Shown one piece after another: positions 63,501-64,000 of a stretch of DNA of 64,000 nucleotides. A program made the translations under genes and the position numbers. This DNA is from Lepas anatifera (Eukaryota > Arthropoda > Thecostraca > Lepadidae): assembly GCA_034440635.1 (NCBI GenBank), contig JAOTON010001807.1, positions 310,001 to 374,000 of the forward strand, in the 5' to 3' direction. Position 1 is the first letter of the stretch, and every line of letters starts with the position of its first letter. The notes below the pieces were generated by a model. The model had not been told where the DNA came from. It saw nothing but the letters and a program-made list of their open reading frames with translations, and ran no database searches.

Positions 63501-64000
63501 GATGGAGCTCACTGTTAAGGACCTCCAGATCCGGCTTGACGAGGCGGAGGCCAACGCTGTCAAGGTGCGTTGCCATAGAAACGGTTCATTTGTAATCCAT
63601 TCGTCGGGTGGTTGTTTCTTGTGGTGACGCCAGCCCGGCAGAAAGAGCGTGCGCCAGGGCCGAATCTTTGATAAAAAGAATAGGATGATTGGCGCGTCGT
63701 GCCTGGTCTCAAGCAGAATGCTAGTGCGATTTGAGGCACTGAGAACAATGCTGGATACACTGCATTGCCACAAGATGGGAAGAGACAATGAGTAAGGGAT
63801 GTATCCCATTTACGAATATTCATATTCACCTATCCCCGGCCTACTTCTATCCACAATAAGCATATTCTAAAACGGAAACAAAACAACAGCAGTGCTCCTC
63901 AACGCGTTTCTGTCATCTAACCCTGACCATCGTCTGCAGAACGGTCGCAAGATCATCGCCAAGCTGGAGGAGCGGCTCCGGGCGCTGGAGTCGGAGCTGG
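8089..64000 (+). CDS. striated-muscle myosin heavy chain gene (partial, spans exons 1-44)
   Basis: Actin-activated ATPase motor and thick-filament rod protein of muscle. Joining the exons in order (one of each alternative pair) gives one continuous frame of about 1,829 codons. It contains an N-terminal SH3-like region, P-loop GESGAGKT (res. 182-189), switch I NDNSSRF (239-245), switch II DIFGFE (462-467), a lysine/glycine loop 2 (about 637-655), reactive cysteines C700 and C710, converter (726-765), an IQ segment and neck to 853, then a charged heptad coiled coil to the window end. The C-terminal LMM and stop lie outside. I see one gene, not a cluster. Three exon pairs (88, 118, 79 nt) are mutually exclusive alternatives, and an internal ATG exon at 46204 can start a headless rod protein. 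Introns carry many transposons. Family identity is certain; expression and isoform use are inferred. Confidence 0.97.
8723..8879 (+). CDS. Mhc: Mhc exon 2: N-terminal SH3-like domain (res. 19-71)
   Basis: Completes the motif [12 protein letters not shown] and continues with [18 protein letters not shown], a strongly conserved arthropod-like segment. Enters in phase 2 and leaves in phase 0 (GAG|GTAAGT). The following 385-nt intron contains a SINE. Confidence 0.95.
8950..9131 (-). mobile_element. tRNA-derived SINE, copy 1
   Basis: A 182-bp insertion between perfect 12-bp direct repeats ATTAATTGAGGT (8938-8949 and 9132-9143). On the minus strand a tRNA-like head has B-box GGTTCAAGGCC; the body carries the family signature 'CGACGCACCAACTGCCAGG' seen as its complement strand. 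The same family occurs at 11534, 12475, 22849, 23813, 34842, 38440 and 47225. Confidence 0.85.
9265..9408 (+). CDS. Mhc: Mhc exon 3 (res. 72-119)
   Basis: 48 codons, phase 0 to phase 0. Encodes [15 protein letters not shown] and [14 protein letters not shown], the start of the motor core. In Drosophila the matching position is alternative exon 3a/3b. I found no second copy here. Confidence 0.95.
9409..10486 (+). other. intron 3 (1.08 kb)
   Basis: GT-AG. No duplicate exon, repeat or foreign coding sequence recognised. Confidence 0.8.
10487..10643 (+). CDS. Mhc: Mhc exon 4 (res. 120-172)
   Basis: Encodes [19 protein letters not shown] and [17 protein letters not shown], part of the 25-kDa nucleotide-binding region. 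Phase 0 in, phase 1 out (GCC A|GTGAGT). Confidence 0.96.
10644..10760 (+). mobile_element. possible tRNA-derived SINE fragment
   Basis: A perfect polymerase III B-box, GGTTCGAATCC, lies only about 25 bp after the exon 4 donor. No intact A-box or tail could be defined, so this may be a fragment of a different SINE family. Confidence 0.3.
11534..11662 (-). mobile_element. tRNA-derived SINE, copy 2 (degraded)
   Basis: Minus-strand copy with the 'GGGGCTTATCGACGCACTAA' body and the complement of a B-box at 11649. Truncated at the tRNA head. Confidence 0.7.
11676..12450 (+). repeat. 268-bp tandem repeat, about 2.9 copies
   Basis: The word TCCTTG followed by TTTGGGCAAAATAATTAC starts units at 11676, 11944 and 12212 (the third reads GTGTGGGC), an exact 268-bp period. 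Copies differ at only a few bases, so the array is recent. Each unit contains a frame fragment only; there is no coding meaning. Confidence 0.95.
12475..12655 (-). mobile_element. tRNA-Arg-like SINE, copy 3, with 17-bp target duplication
   Basis: Flanked by perfect 17-bp repeats CTGGTTCAGAGTTTCTA (12458-12474 and 12656-12672). On the minus strand the head reads GGTGGCTTAGTGGATAGCA (A-box) and has a truncated CCGGGTTCAAGTCCCGG (B-box). A loop with a TCT anticodon-like triplet suggests derivation from tRNA-Arg. 181 bp. Confidence 0.9.
12840..12867 (+). CDS. Mhc: Mhc exon 5, 28-nt microexon (res. 172-181)
   Basis: Encodes [10 protein letters not shown], the strand running into the P-loop. It is only 28 nt, phase 1 in and phase 2 out (AC|GTAAGT). 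Its place is fixed by frame continuity and by the conserved motif, which is completed by exon 6 (GESGAGKT). Confidence 0.95.
13279..13656 (-). pseudogene. GIY-YIG endonuclease part of inverted Penelope-like copy
   Basis: The minus-strand open frame has [14 protein letters not shown], the zinc-finger-like Cys pair plus YIG core of the Penelope GIY-YIG nuclease, and ends YQGWLDLLK then stop. It lacks the reverse transcriptase (5' truncated), yet it preserves the nuclease reading frame better than the main copy. Confidence 0.85.
13858..16303 (+). pseudogene. Penelope-like RT / GIY-YIG ORF, broken
   Basis: RT motifs in order: [11 protein letters not shown] (motif A, about 15075-15110), [17 protein letters not shown] (about 15272), YMDD (15381-15392), then a linker and [14 protein letters not shown] (about 16010-16050). 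Broken by a nested MITE (14216-14447) and by frame changes near 13985, 14905 and 15985. Its last codons read YVLY then TAA, where the inverted copy reads on for eight more residues. Not functional. Confidence 0.88.
14216..14447. mobile_element. hAT-type MITE nested in the Penelope-like element
   Basis: A 232-bp insertion between perfect 8-bp repeats CACTGATG (14208-14215 and 14448-14455). Imperfect terminal inverted repeats CATAAGTGTCG / CATACGCGTCG (9 of 11). An 8-bp duplication is the hAT hallmark. Removing the insert and one repeat leaves the RT frame in phase, so it jumped into a coding frame. Confidence 0.85.
16709..16808 (+). CDS. Mhc: Mhc exon 6: P-loop (res. 181-214)
   Basis: Begins CGGTGAGTCC, giving [16 protein letters not shown] (Walker A). 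Ends in KAKDDGK, the loop 1 region. Phase 2 to 0. Intron 6 (354 nt) holds nothing recognised. Confidence 0.97.
17163..17255 (+). CDS. Mhc: Mhc exon 7: switch I (res. 215-245)
   Basis: 31 codons: [20 protein letters not shown] ... NDNSSRF. The last motif is switch I, which contacts the gamma-phosphate. Phase 0/0. Intron 7 (417 nt) shows nothing notable. Confidence 0.97.
17673..17835 (+). CDS. Mhc: Mhc exon 8 (res. 246-300)
   Basis: [20 protein letters not shown] and [20 protein letters not shown], the core helices after switch I. Phase 0 in, phase 1 out. The exon family is unmistakable. Confidence 0.97.
17836..18550 (+). other. intron 8, proximal part
   Basis: 0.7 kb of unique sequence before the palindromic Penelope-like element, ending in a short TA run. 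No second copy of exon 9 was found. Confidence 0.7.
19085..20006 (-). pseudogene. Penelope-like RT-end/GIY-YIG, inverted arm copy
   Basis: Minus-strand frames carry [20 protein letters not shown] and [20 protein letters not shown], the linker and pre-nuclease block. The nuclease core reads [12 protein letters not shown], where active relatives have YIG; here it is YVR. Frames are interrupted. Confidence 0.8.
20007..21048 (+). pseudogene. Penelope-like RT-end/GIY-YIG, forward copy
   Basis: Begins exactly at the catalytic Asp-Asp pair ([13 protein letters not shown]) at the arm boundary, continues to LPFL then an in-frame TAA (about 20128), and resumes to linker and nuclease. It carries the same YVR change in the YIG motif as the other arm. 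Degenerate and 5' truncated. Confidence 0.85.
21627..21778 (+). repeat. TA/TATG microsatellite before exon 9
   Basis: Runs of TA to 21679, then TATG repeats, ending about 85 bp before the exon 9 acceptor. Confidence 0.9.
21779..21882 (+). CDS. Mhc: Mhc exon 9 (res. 300-334)
   Basis: [20 protein letters not shown] ... MVMTD. Same boundaries as Drosophila alternative exon 7, but I found only one copy. Phase 1 to 0. Confidence 0.95.
22849..23030 (-). mobile_element. SINE in left foldback arm
   Basis: Minus-strand tRNA-SINE with body word ACGACGCACCAAT and B-box-like GGTTCCAATCC. Mirrored by the copy at 23813, so it was present before the arms were made. Confidence 0.7.
23401..23660 (-). pseudogene. 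unrecognised coding remnant in foldback spacer
   Basis: The minus-strand frame reads [20 protein letters not shown], then [18 protein letters not shown], with one in-frame TAA after AVFE and readable sequence beyond. I do not recognise the family. It could be a remnant of a transposase or a captured host exon. Confidence 0.35.
23813..24000 (+). mobile_element. SINE in right foldback arm
   Basis: Mirror of 22849-23030, forward orientation, with B-box GGTTCCAATCC at 23885-23896. Confidence 0.7.
24847..25926 (+). other. intron 9, distal part
   Basis: About 1.1 kb. A possible SINE remnant (GGGCTCAAATCC) lies near 25030. Nothing else recognised; no duplicate exon. Confidence 0.6.
25927..26064 (+). 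CDS. Mhc: Mhc exon 10 (res. 335-380)
   Basis: [20 protein letters not shown] ... [18 protein letters not shown], the upper 50-kDa domain. Phase 0/0 (46 codons). Intron 10 (480 nt) holds nothing recognised. Confidence 0.96.
26545..26664 (+). CDS. Mhc: Mhc exon 11 (res. 381-420)
   Basis: [20 protein letters not shown] then [20 protein letters not shown]. Includes the cardiomyopathy-loop neighbourhood KPRIKVGNE. Phase 0/0. Intron 11 (722 nt) shows no duplicate exon. Confidence 0.97.
27387..27536 (+). CDS. Mhc: Mhc exon 12: switch II (res. 421-470)
   Basis: [20 protein letters not shown] ... [14 protein letters not shown]. Switch II reads DIFGFE; muscle myosins almost always have DIAGFE. Phase 0/0. 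Confidence 0.97.
27804..27974 (+). CDS. Mhc: Mhc exon 13: relay helix (res. 471-527)
   Basis: [40 protein letters not shown] ... [10 protein letters not shown]. This is the region of Drosophila alternative exon 9 (relay). No second copy in the 2.35-kb intron 13. Phase 0/0. Confidence 0.97.
27975..30323 (+). other. intron 13 (2.35 kb)
   Basis: No coding copy of the relay exon. Contains C-rich stretches (28370-28790) and, just before exon 14, a perfect 20-bp inverted repeat. Confidence 0.7.
30218..30289 (+). other. perfect 20-bp inverted repeat, potential hairpin
   Basis: TTCAACCAACACAGCAGATG at 30218-30237 is exactly complementary to 30270-30289, with a 32-nt loop. The 3' end lies 34 nt before exon 14, in the branch-point zone. 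Confidence 0.9.
30324..30503 (+). CDS. Mhc: Mhc exon 14 (res. 528-587)
   Basis: [20 protein letters not shown] ... [11 protein letters not shown], the lower 50-kDa actin-binding domain. Phase 0/0. Confidence 0.97.
30788..31010 (+). mobile_element. putative tRNA-derived SINE, second family
   Basis: A-box-like TAGTTCAGTTGG and B-box-like GGATCGGTTCCC spaced as in a tRNA, then a unique body and the tail GGGACGTTAAATC. Different from the first SINE family. No target duplication read. Confidence 0.55.
31170..31326 (+). CDS. Mhc: Mhc exon 15 (res. 588-640)
   Basis: [20 protein letters not shown] ... [16 protein letters not shown], leading into loop 2. Phase 0 in, 1 out. A CATT microsatellite (31331-31384) starts within five bases of the donor. 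Confidence 0.97.
31331..31384 (+). repeat. (CATT)n microsatellite at the exon 15 donor
   Basis: About 13 imperfect CATT units. The sequence touches the 5' splice site (GTGAGTTCATTC). Confidence 0.95.
31385..32078 (+). other. intron 15 remainder
   Basis: No gene or clear repeat. The stretch at 31620-31720 has GC-richer, codon-like texture, but no frame could be tied to the gene. Confidence 0.5.
32079..32131 (+). CDS. Mhc: Mhc exon 16: loop 2 (res. 640-657)
   Basis: [18 protein letters not shown]. The Lys/Gly-rich actin-binding loop 2 is in this 53-nt exon. Phase 1 to 0. Confidence 0.96.
32132..33370 (+). other. intron 16 (1.24 kb)
   Basis: AT-rich. Holds a MITE-like element at 33122-33282. 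No alternative exon copy recognised before exon 17a. Confidence 0.7.
33122..33282. mobile_element. MITE-like element (GCGGATCCAGG family)
   Basis: Ends AGGGGTGGATGCAAGGGGG and GGCCTGGATCTGCCACC are imperfect inverted repeats. The body contains GAAATTTTAGAG and GAAATTTTGGCC. Ends about 90 bp before exon 17a. Confidence 0.55.
33371..33458 (+). CDS. Mhc: Mhc exon 17a, mutually exclusive (res. 658-687)
   Basis: 88 nt, phase 0 in and phase 1 out. Encodes [10 protein letters not shown] ... [15 protein letters not shown]: the helix after loop 2 and the [10 protein letters not shown] transducer strand. It is 24/30 identical to 17b, differing at AG/NN, K/R, H/Q, M/S and A/S. Both have intact splice sites (ATAG|GAACAG; CTG|GTATGT). 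As 88 = 3n+1, both together would shift the frame. Confidence 0.93.
33459..34200 (+). other. intron between exons 17a and 17b (742 nt)
   Basis: C-rich (runs of CCCC, polypyrimidine). The segment 33999-34105 is copied at 34740. At 742 nt it is too long for simple steric exclusion of the two exons. Confidence 0.8.
34201..34288 (+). CDS. Mhc: Mhc exon 17b, mutually exclusive (res. 658-687)
   Basis: Alternative to 17a with identical length and phase; acceptor CCCAG|GAACAG, donor CCCG|GTGAGT. Encodes [10 protein letters not shown] ... PNESKSPG. Joins exon 18 in frame, giving [11 protein letters not shown]. Confidence 0.94.
34740..34841 (+). repeat. duplicate of the exon 17b upstream segment
   Basis: Repeats 33999-34105 (CTATTCCCACCAACGCGACC ... 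CTGATTGGACCCC) almost exactly. Interrupted by the SINE at 34842; the remainder (ACCACACCCAAAG) continues at 35033. Confidence 0.9.
34842..35032 (+). mobile_element. tRNA-Arg-like SINE, best preserved copy
   Basis: A-box TGGCTTAGTGG, anticodon-loop-like CTTCTAA (TCT), B-box GGTTCAAGTCC with its GGTCCCGG/CCGG arm, then the shared body to GTCGTTAAACCCC and an AATTATAATATT tail. Interrupts a duplicated host segment; the target duplication is about GATTG(G)ACC. Head and body order define the family. Confidence 0.9.
35396..35513 (+). CDS. Mhc: Mhc exon 18: SH1-SH2 helices (res. 687-726)
   Basis: [39 protein letters not shown]. The two reactive cysteines (C700, C710) of the SH helices are present. 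Phase 1 in, phase 2 out. Common to all isoforms. Confidence 0.97.
35515..35720 (+). mobile_element. possible tRNA-derived SINE, third type
   Basis: TTAGTCCAGCGG (A-box-like) and GAGTTCAAAACCC (B-box-like) spaced as in a tRNA. Starts right at the exon 18 donor. Weak. Confidence 0.35.
35721..37268 (+). other. intron 18 distal part
   Basis: AT-rich; a MITE-like element at 37048. No extra converter-like exon seen. Confidence 0.6.
37048..37233. mobile_element. MITE-like element (GCGGATCCAGG family)
   Basis: Ends TGCGGATACTAGGGG and CCTGGATCCGCCACTG are imperfect inverted repeats. Body shares GAGGCTCGAGCTCCTAGC with 6190. Ends 35 bp before exon 19a. Confidence 0.65.
37269..37386 (+). CDS. Mhc: Mhc exon 19a, converter alternative (res. 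726-765)
   Basis: 118 nt, phase 2 in, 0 out. [20 protein letters not shown] ... DKFRLGLTK. Converter subdomain, the site of the Drosophila exon 11 alternatives. 23/39 identical to 19b; ends and the C-x2-C pair are kept. Confidence 0.94.
37387..38202 (+). other. intron between exons 19a and 19b (816 nt)
   Basis: C-rich stretches at 37485-37535 and 37925-37985. The TATAAATAG at 37870 is probably chance. Confidence 0.7.
38203..38320 (+). CDS. Mhc: Mhc exon 19b, converter alternative (res. 726-765)
   Basis: Same length and phase as 19a. [20 protein letters not shown] ... DKFRLGLTK. More charged in the middle (KKELRD instead of STSDGRE). Acceptor CAACAG|TTACG, donor AAG|GTAGAG. Confidence 0.94.
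38440..38590 (+). mobile_element. tRNA-derived SINE, degraded copy
   Basis: Keeps TTTCAAATCCCGGGC (B-box region) and the body order of 34842, with many changes. Confidence 0.55.
39018..39154 (+). CDS. Mhc: Mhc exon 20: converter end and IQ (res. 766-811)
   Basis: [20 protein letters not shown], then [14 protein letters not shown], an IQ-type light-chain motif. Phase 0 in, phase 2 out (CAG CG|GTGGGT). Confidence 0.96.
39289..39500. mobile_element. foldback MITE with long hairpin
   Basis: TCGTTGTGAGGACTTTCTCC at 39289 is mirrored at 39481-39500, and pairing continues inward to form nearly full-length arms of about 95 bp. Immediately followed by an ATG repeat. Confidence 0.8.
39501..39590 (+). 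repeat. (ATG)n microsatellite
   Basis: About 28 ATG units with two ATC interruptions; noncoding. Confidence 0.95.
39969..40095 (+). CDS. Mhc: Mhc exon 21: neck and head-rod junction (res. 811-853)
   Basis: [42 protein letters not shown]. The WPW hook after the light-chain helix is conserved. Phase 2 in, 0 out; the last exon before the rod. The next intron is 8.9 kb. Confidence 0.96.
40096..41400 (+). other. head-rod intron, proximal part
   Basis: A GC-rich island at 41140-41400 stands out from AT-rich flanks. It is a possible internal promoter or noncoding exon for the rod transcript (see 46204), but no motif proves this. Confidence 0.45.
41410..42130 (+). repeat. 23-bp minisatellite with higher-order period
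   Basis: Degenerate tandem array of about 30 units; consensus near GATACTTCTGGGTGGTTCTTACC. A higher-order repeat of about 165 bp is visible (ACTTCTAGG at 41594 and 41759 with like neighbours). Confidence 0.9.
42131..43253 (+). other. head-rod intron, central unique part
   Basis: No gene recognised; short open frames lack homology and splice context. Confidence 0.5.
43254..43419. mobile_element. 166-bp MITE with perfect 14-bp inverted ends
   Basis: CAGGGGCGGATCCA (43254-43267) is exactly complementary to TGGATCCGCCCCTG (43406-43419). Non-coding centre. Flanks GCCTAGGT / GCTTCCGT match at 5 of 8, at best a decayed 8-bp duplication. Confidence 0.85.
43420..45954 (+). other. head-rod intron, distal part
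   Basis: GC-rich island at 43430-43600 and an 11-bp hairpin GTGCGTACTCT/AGAGTACGCAC at 44350-44386. No coding sequence recognised. Confidence 0.5.
45955..46203 (+). promoter_or_regulatory. C-rich region before the rod start exon, candidate internal promoter/5'UTR
   Basis: C-rich, CpG-containing stretch. It ends with a polypyrimidine tract and CTGTAG (46174), so the ATG exon could itself be spliced to an upstream noncoding exon. In-frame TGA (46183) and TAG (46189) precede the ATG. E-box CAGCTG lies at 46194-46199. Confidence 0.4.
46204..46296 (+). CDS. alternative first coding exon of a headless myosin rod protein
   Basis: A 31-codon exon starts [10 protein letters not shown] (context GTCGCCATGA) and ends [15 protein letters not shown]. 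The upstream in-frame stops mean it starts a protein. Phase 0, the same as exon 21, so it can splice to the first rod exon (48986) and give a protein with no motor or neck. The segment [16 protein letters not shown] is helix-prone and flows into the coiled coil. It corresponds in place to the internal start of Drosophila myosin rod protein and molluscan catchin/myorod; I recognise no sequence similarity, so the match is by position and logic. A random ORF is possible, but start context, stops, donor and phase agree. Confidence 0.72.
46297..48985 (+). other. intron between rod start exon and first rod exon (2.7 kb)
   Basis: AT-rich. A truncated SINE body lies at 47225-47272. No other coding exon was found. 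Confidence 0.6.
47225..47272 (-). mobile_element. truncated SINE body
   Basis: Only the 'CAACGCACCAACTGCCAGGG' body block remains; the tRNA head is absent. Confidence 0.6.
48986..49195 (+). CDS. Mhc: Mhc exon 22: start of S2 rod (res. 854-923)
   Basis: [20 protein letters not shown] ... KADLEAQLN. Heptad coiled coil begins. Phase 0/0; accepts either exon 21 or the 46204 exon. Followed by a 1.43-kb intron without recognisable content. Confidence 0.96.
49196..50623 (+). other. rod intron (1.43 kb)
   Basis: GC-rich patch at 49620-49820; a low-complexity TTAGT/TGTTA stretch at 50160-50260. No exon copy. Confidence 0.6.
50624..50737 (+). CDS. Mhc: Mhc rod exon 23
   Basis: [20 protein letters not shown] ... 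KKELDDMQ; phase 0/0; S2. The next intron (346 nt) is featureless. Confidence 0.96.
51084..51209 (+). CDS. Mhc: Mhc rod exon 24
   Basis: [20 protein letters not shown] ... [11 protein letters not shown]. NLNDEIAxQD is a strongly conserved S2 block. Phase 0/0. 410-nt intron follows, nothing seen. Confidence 0.96.
51620..51781 (+). CDS. Mhc: Mhc rod exon 25
   Basis: [20 protein letters not shown] ... [20 protein letters not shown] ... KSKRK. Phase 0/0. 434-nt intron follows, nothing seen. Confidence 0.97.
52216..52327 (+). CDS. Mhc: Mhc rod exon 26
   Basis: [20 protein letters not shown] ... [11 protein letters not shown]. Phase 0 in, 1 out. 348-nt intron follows, nothing seen. Confidence 0.97.
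52676..52818 (+). CDS. Mhc: Mhc rod exon 27
   Basis: [20 protein letters not shown] ... [16 protein letters not shown]. Phase 1 in, 0 out. The 494-nt intron has a possible old SINE (reverse) at 52855-53045. Confidence 0.97.
53313..53438 (+). CDS. Mhc: Mhc rod exon 28
   Basis: [20 protein letters not shown] ... [10 protein letters not shown]. [15 protein letters not shown] is a hallmark of muscle myosin rods. Phase 0/0. Confidence 0.97.
53711..53814 (+). CDS. Mhc: Mhc rod exon 29, before the hinge alternatives
   Basis: [20 protein letters not shown] ... QLGKAKAK. Phase 0 in, phase 2 out (GCC AA|GTGAGT), matching both hinge exons. 895-nt intron follows, nothing seen. Confidence 0.97.
54710..54788 (+). 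CDS. Mhc: Mhc hinge exon 30a, mutually exclusive
   Basis: 79 nt, phase 2 in, 0 out. [20 protein letters not shown], then HVNSQK. 26 codons, as in Drosophila hinge exons 15a/b. Only 7/26 residues match 30b, but length and phase are identical. Confidence 0.92.
54789..55575 (+). other. intron between the two hinge exons (787 nt)
   Basis: No repeat recognised. C-rich and CpG patches at 55480-55570 just before 30b. Confidence 0.7.
55576..55654 (+). CDS. Mhc: Mhc hinge exon 30b, mutually exclusive
   Basis: 79 nt, acceptor TTTACAG|GACGG, donor [29 protein letters not shown], then QTNGEK. Joined after 30a it would hit TGA at the fourth codon, so the two cannot be used together. Confidence 0.92.
55655..56480 (+). 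other. intron after hinge exons (826 nt)
   Basis: AT-rich; no feature recognised. Confidence 0.7.
56481..56624 (+). CDS. Mhc: Mhc rod exon 31
   Basis: [20 protein letters not shown] ... [10 protein letters not shown]. Phase 0/0. 462-nt intron follows, nothing seen. Confidence 0.97.
57087..57254 (+). CDS. Mhc: Mhc rod exon 32
   Basis: [20 protein letters not shown] ... [15 protein letters not shown]. Phase 0/0. The next intron contains a 70-bp tandem array. Confidence 0.97.
57411..57620 (+). repeat. 70-bp tandem array that duplicates the exon 33 acceptor and exon start
   Basis: Three copies with an exact 70-bp period (57411, 57481, 57551). TTGGTCGGCA is at 57441, TTGGTCAGCA at 57511, TTGGTCGGCA at 57581. 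The third copy contains the real acceptor (57591) and the first 29 nt of exon 33. Copies 1 and 2 are decayed (GACGAGGAGGCGGAGCTGAA; GATGAGGAGACGGGGCAAAA). Confidence 0.95.
57592..57698 (+). CDS. Mhc: Mhc rod exon 33
   Basis: [35 protein letters not shown], phase 0 in, 2 out. Conserved with other muscle rods, so copy 3 of the array is the functional one. Confidence 0.97.
58199..58320 (+). CDS. Mhc: Mhc rod exon 34
   Basis: [20 protein letters not shown] ... [15 protein letters not shown]. Phase 2 in, 1 out. Intron before it (500 nt) is featureless. Confidence 0.96.
58321..59469 (+). other. rod intron (1.15 kb)
   Basis: AT-rich; no feature recognised. Confidence 0.7.
59470..59579 (+). CDS. 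Mhc: Mhc rod exon 35
   Basis: [20 protein letters not shown] ... [11 protein letters not shown]. Phase 1 in, 0 out. FDKIIAEW is an LMM landmark. Confidence 0.97.
59871..60023 (+). CDS. Mhc: Mhc rod exon 36
   Basis: [20 protein letters not shown] ... [12 protein letters not shown]. Phase 0/0. 639-nt intron follows, nothing seen. Confidence 0.97.
60663..60791 (+). CDS. Mhc: Mhc rod exon 37
   Basis: [20 protein letters not shown] ... [14 protein letters not shown] skip region is conserved. Phase 0/0. 650-nt intron follows, nothing seen. Confidence 0.97.
61442..61542 (+). CDS. Mhc: Mhc rod exon 38
   Basis: [33 protein letters not shown](R). Phase 0 in, 2 out. 618-nt intron follows, nothing seen. 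Confidence 0.97.
62161..62362 (+). CDS. Mhc: Mhc rod exon 39
   Basis: [20 protein letters not shown] ... [15 protein letters not shown] ... VRELQ. Phase 2 in, 0 out. 326-nt intron follows, nothing seen. Confidence 0.97.
62689..63017 (+). CDS. Mhc: Mhc rod exon 40, longest exon (329 nt)
   Basis: [20 protein letters not shown] ... [20 protein letters not shown] ... [13 protein letters not shown](R). Phase 0 in, 2 out. 420-nt intron follows, nothing seen. Confidence 0.97.
63438..63564 (+). CDS. Mhc: Mhc rod exon 41
   Basis: [20 protein letters not shown] ... [14 protein letters not shown]. Phase 2 in, 0 out. 375-nt intron follows, nothing seen. Confidence 0.97.
63940..64000 (+). CDS. Mhc: Mhc rod exon 42, cut by window end
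   Basis: [20 protein letters not shown], conserved LMM. Frame open at the edge; the rest of LMM, the tail piece and the 3'UTR lie downstream. Confidence 0.95.

Noticed and set aside
1..64000. CRISPR arrays, operons or bacterial defence systems
   Set aside because: The window is animal DNA with spliceosomal introns; no such structure is present.

Overview
The window is animal DNA from an invertebrate and is filled almost entirely by one gene on the + strand: a striated-muscle myosin heavy chain (Mhc). It runs from the start codon (8089) to light meromyosin, where the window cuts it. I could assemble about 1,829 codons from 46 coding exons. All introns are GT-AG and every splice phase matches. 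The N-terminal motif YLFVSLEQ and the exon layout look ecdysozoan or arthropod-like. I cannot name the species. Exons are GC-rich and introns AT-rich.

Layout: 1-8026 is upstream sequence with transposon debris and no recognisable gene. 8089-40095 encodes the motor, converter and light-chain-binding neck. 40096-48985 is an 8.9-kb intron that separates neck from rod. 48986-64000 encodes the coiled-coil rod (S2, hinge, most of LMM). The last exon is truncated at the window end.

The most interesting points concern how several proteins come from this one gene. (1) There are three pairs of equal-length, equal-phase exons of 88, 118 and 79 nt. They cover the segment after loop 2, the converter, and the S2 hinge. 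Each length is 3n+1, so including both or neither breaks the frame; mutually exclusive splicing follows. The converter and hinge pairs match alternative exons of Drosophila Mhc (exons 11 and 15). The post-loop-2 pair has no Drosophila counterpart. (2) Inside the 8.9-kb intron is a short ATG exon (46204-46296) with upstream in-frame stops and a phase-0 donor. It can splice straight to the first rod exon. This is the arrangement of a headless myosin rod protein (Drosophila MRP, molluscan catchin/myorod), here with a unique head of 31 residues.

The introns carry much mobile DNA. A Penelope-like element with an inverted partial copy and a 12-bp target duplication splits the P-loop intron, and it carries a nested hAT-type MITE with an 8-bp target duplication. 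A second Penelope-like element forms a 3.1-kb palindrome. There are also a 2.85-kb foldback element, several tRNA-derived SINEs with perfect target duplications, MITEs, a three-copy 268-bp tandem repeat, a three-copy 70-bp tandem array that duplicates a splice acceptor with the start of its exon, and a 23-bp minisatellite.
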